Assembly: GCA_023079485.1 (NCBI GenBank)
Contig: CM041085.1
Location: 91,089,115-91,153,114 of the forward strand
Direction: 5' to 3'
DNA from: Archilochus colubris
Taxonomy: Eukaryota > Chordata > Aves > Apodiformes > Trochilidae
DNA: 64,000 bases
Position numbers and translations under genes: made by a program. Positions 61,754-64,000 of this stretch are shown here, in pieces (positions within the stretch are counted from its first letter, which is position 1; every line of letters begins with the position of its first letter). The notes under the pieces are model-generated. The model did not search any database, had not been told where the DNA came from, and saw only the letters and a program-made list of their open reading frames with translations.

Positions 61754-62865
61754 TTTTCAAAGTATCAGAGAATGGGCTGCAAGGGACTTTAAAAATCATC
61801 TAGTTCAAACTCTACTGTATGGGCAGGGACGCCTTCCACTAGACCAGGTTGCTCAAAGCCTTGAACACTTACAAGGAGGAGGCACCCACAGCGTTTCTGG
61901 GAAATCTATTTCCTGTGGGGGTGGTGAACAATTTCTTCCTAATATCTAACCTAACTAGTTATATATATATATAACCTCTATATATAGATATATATATATC
62001 TAACCTCTAGTTATAAACCATTACCCCTCATGCTACCACTACATGCCCGTGTTAAAAGTTACCCCATGTTTCAGGCATGCCCCCTTTAGGTACTGGAAGG
62101 CCACTATAAGGTCTCCCCAGAGCCTTCTTTCCTGGCAGGCTGAACAACCTCAAAGCTCACAGCCTGTCTTCGTAGCAGAGGTGCTCCAGCCTTCTGATCA
62201 TCTGCATGACCCTCTCCTGGACACACTTCAGCAAGTGCTGGTCTCTCCTTTGTTAGGGATTCCAGAATTAGACACAGAACTCCAGGTGGGGCTCCCATAA
62301 GAGTGGTGTAGAAGGGAATAATCACCTCTCTTGACATGCTGGCCATGCTTCTTTTGATGCAGCCCAGGATGCATTTGGCTTTCGGAGCCACAAGCACACA
62401 TTGCCAGCTCATGTGTAGCTTTTCATCAAACAACACCCCCAAGTCCTTCTCCTCAGGGCTGTTCTCAATCCATTCTCTGACCAGCCTGTATTTGTGTTTG
62501 GGACTGTCCCAAAGCATGTACAGGACTTGTTCAACATAATGCAGCTTGCAAGAGCCCACCTCTCAAACCTGTCAAGGTTTATCTAGATGGCCTCTCTTCT
62601 CTCCAGTGTGCCAATGGCACCACACATAGTACCACAGGCAAGCTTCTTGAGAGTCCACTTGATCCCTCTCTCCATGGGGTCAACAAAGATTTTAAATAGC
62701 ACTGGTTCCAGGTCTGCCACATATCACTGGTTTCCACTTGGACATCAAGGCACTGATGGCAAGTCTTTGAGTTCAAGCATCCAGACAATTCCTTACCAAC
62801 TGACTGGTCCATTCATCAAGTCCATGTCTCTTCAATTGAGAAGCAGGATTGTTATGTTGGACATT
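61754..62865 (-). mobile_element. CR1 non-LTR retrotransposon, 5'-truncated
   Basis: Begins on the plus strand with a degenerate tail ('agtatcagagaatgggctgc') and the CR1 3' UTR ('cagggacgccttccactaga', 'aggttgctcaaagccttgaa'). It continues through ORF2 with a residual minus-strand frame at 62559-62104 carrying 'EKDLGVLFDEKLHMSWQC', 'ILGCIKRSMASMSREVI' and related CR1 motifs. The reading frame is broken and the terminal repeats are eroded, so it is older than the copy at 42.7 kb. An AT-rich expansion interrupts it at 61953-62022. The 5' end is where similarity fades. Confidence 0.93.
61953..62022. repeat. AT microsatellite expansion with duplicated flank inside CR1
   Basis: Two (TA)n tracts are interleaved with copies of 'taacct..' and 'tagttata' (for example 'ctaactagttatata' and 'ctaacctctagttata'). 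The duplicated flank indicates that the TA tract and part of the adjoining CR1 sequence were copied together. The whole is partly palindromic. Confidence 0.8.
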
Positions 62866-63282
62866 TTCTCAGATTTAAGCTGTTTTCCCTCAGGGACTCA
62901 TTTACAGGCTAGAAAATCATTGCTACAGCCTTGCTGCAGAGCTCCTGCCCCTTTTATGATCTTTGACTTCTTTCATAATGACGAGTACTTGATCACAGTG
63001 ATCAGCACTGTGCATGGTAATCTTTAGAACACCCTCACAGATCAATTTCTCCCCTGCAATTTGCATCACAACTGTTTAAAAAGAATTTGTATTCTAGTAC
63101 ACTTTATAAACATAAAAGGAAGAGGCAGTCATGATCCAGGAGAAGGTATTTTATTAATGTCTCTTAAAAATGTCTATTTTTTCCTTTCATTTTTTAAGGA
63201 TAAGTTTTCTAGCCTGAAGTTCTTATTTTATGAATTTCAGTAAGGAAATCATTAAATACTTGACAAAAGAGTTAGTGAATAC
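62866..63282. other. Unique sequence, nothing recognised
   Basis: AT-rich sequence beyond the fading 5' end of the CR1. A plus-strand acceptor-like site at about 63199 and a donor-like 'cagtaagg' at about 63238 bracket a short open frame, but nothing else supports an exon. Confidence 0.4.
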
Positions 63283-63324
63283 CTGAAAAGAATGTGTCAG
63301 TATGTGCTGGAGCAACTCCTGGAG
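63283..63324 (-). CDS. Tentative 42-nt exon upstream
   Basis: Minus-strand acceptor '...catcttattttattag|CTCCAG' and donor TTTCAG|gtattc enclose 14 codons, LQELLQHILTHSFQ, in phase 0 at both ends, compatible with the tentative exon at 59870-59968. Leucine-rich and helix-prone. Very short exons with acceptable sites occur by chance, so this rests only on phase agreement and splice signals. Confidence 0.22.
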
Positions 63325-64000
63325 CTAATAAAATAAGATGGACACTAATTTAAACTGAGTTAATAATTTTAAAAGGAAACAACTGTAATGCTAGTTGGGT
63401 TTGATTGATTGGTTGGTTATGGGCTATTTTTCAAAGATTTATAGAGTCTACAGATGAAAGCCAATGGTGTGCATCAAAGGCAAGAAAGGTTAAGGCACCC
63501 GACTATTACACCTCTCTGATTTCACGTAGTTTTAAAATAGTCTCTATCAATACTACAATTTGTCCTTGTATTTTTGTTTCTGTTTTCTGTATTTCCACAA
63601 AAAAATACTTAGTAAAAGATCTTTCATTTATTCTCAGTATTAGTTATTAATAGCCAATAAAGTACCACTTTTTAAAATTTCTTATTTAATCAGAATCTAC
63701 AAAAGAACTCCTATGAAGATGACTGATGTTAGGGCAGAATTCCTCAGCTCAAGAAAAAATATTTTTAGAGCCAGCAATGATCTAAAATGTTTTTAATATC
63801 AGTCAGTCAGAAGGGAGAGTGTGGAGGTGTTTTCCCACTGTGGTGGGTTTGGGTTTTTTATTCAAGGAAATGCATAGCTGCATCAGAAGCCTAGGCACAG
63901 GCTGGCTTATTTATTTCTGTCTCTGTGAAGACTCTCCAGCCCCCTTAAACACTAAATTTGTCAGAGAACATTGGTCAAAGGTCAATTACTCAATCAAAAT
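63325..64000. other. Unique sequence to window end
   Basis: AT-rich, with short open frames only. If the minus-strand gene is real, this is likely intron, and its earlier exons would lie beyond the window. Confidence 0.4.

Noticed and set aside
62587..63027. 146-codon plus-strand open frame
   Set aside because: Its first half is antisense to CR1 ORF2 and its second half is unique sequence. No domain, and best explained as chance over a repeat boundary.
63061..63243. Plus-strand acceptor and donor bracketing a short frame
   Set aside because: The enclosed peptide is hydrophobic and low in complexity, and no partner exon is visible on the plus strand.
1..64000. CRISPR arrays, prokaryotic operons or phage genes
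   Set aside because: No spacer-repeat arrays, no Shine-Dalgarno-led gene clusters and no long intact frames. Repeat content is avian.

Overview
This window looks like AT-rich euchromatic DNA from a bird genome. The main evidence is at least seven clear copies of the CR1 non-LTR retrotransposon, several ending in the diagnostic 8-bp 3' repeats (ATTCTGTG/ATTCTATG type). Two retroviral-type LTR sequences with TG...CA ends are also present. There are no operons, ribosome binding sites or long intact reading frames, and the best-supported coding sequence is short and spliced. I cannot narrow the organism below 'bird' from sequence alone.

Layout. 1-6810 is unique intergenic sequence with one probable ancient CR1 relic (about 1470-2070) and a 37-nt poly(A) run (5155-5191). 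6811-7856 is a CR1 on the minus strand. 7857-21370 is unique sequence with simple repeats and a second probable old CR1 scrap near 12811-12905. 21371-21686 is a solo LTR in minus orientation. 21687-30138 is unique. 30139-30908 holds two CR1 3' ends directly abutting. 35396-35971 is a plus-strand CR1. 42723-44798 is a minus-strand CR1 split by a 746-bp palindromic LTR-derived insertion (43905-44650). 51055-51190, 55100-55277 and 61754-62865 are further CR1 pieces.

Gene content. The only convincing gene is the 3' end of a multi-exon, minus-strand protein-coding gene whose upstream part lies at higher coordinates, probably beyond the window. Its last exon (coding part 54715-54939) has a good acceptor, a stop, a roughly 380-nt 3' UTR and tandem AATAAA signals followed by a GT-rich element. 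The preceding exon (58027-58095) fits in phase and has strong splice sites. Three more exons upstream are weaker candidates. I do not recognise the protein family.

The most unusual object is the 746-bp insertion inside the CR1 at 42.7-44.8 kb. Both ends are the U3 (start) end of the same LTR family as the solo LTR at 21.4 kb, arranged as inverted arms. They are flanked by a perfect 6-bp target-site duplication. The centre contains repeated modules with a tRNA-like outline. It looks like a palindromic reverse-transcription product with U3 termini on both sides that was integrated by a retroviral integrase.
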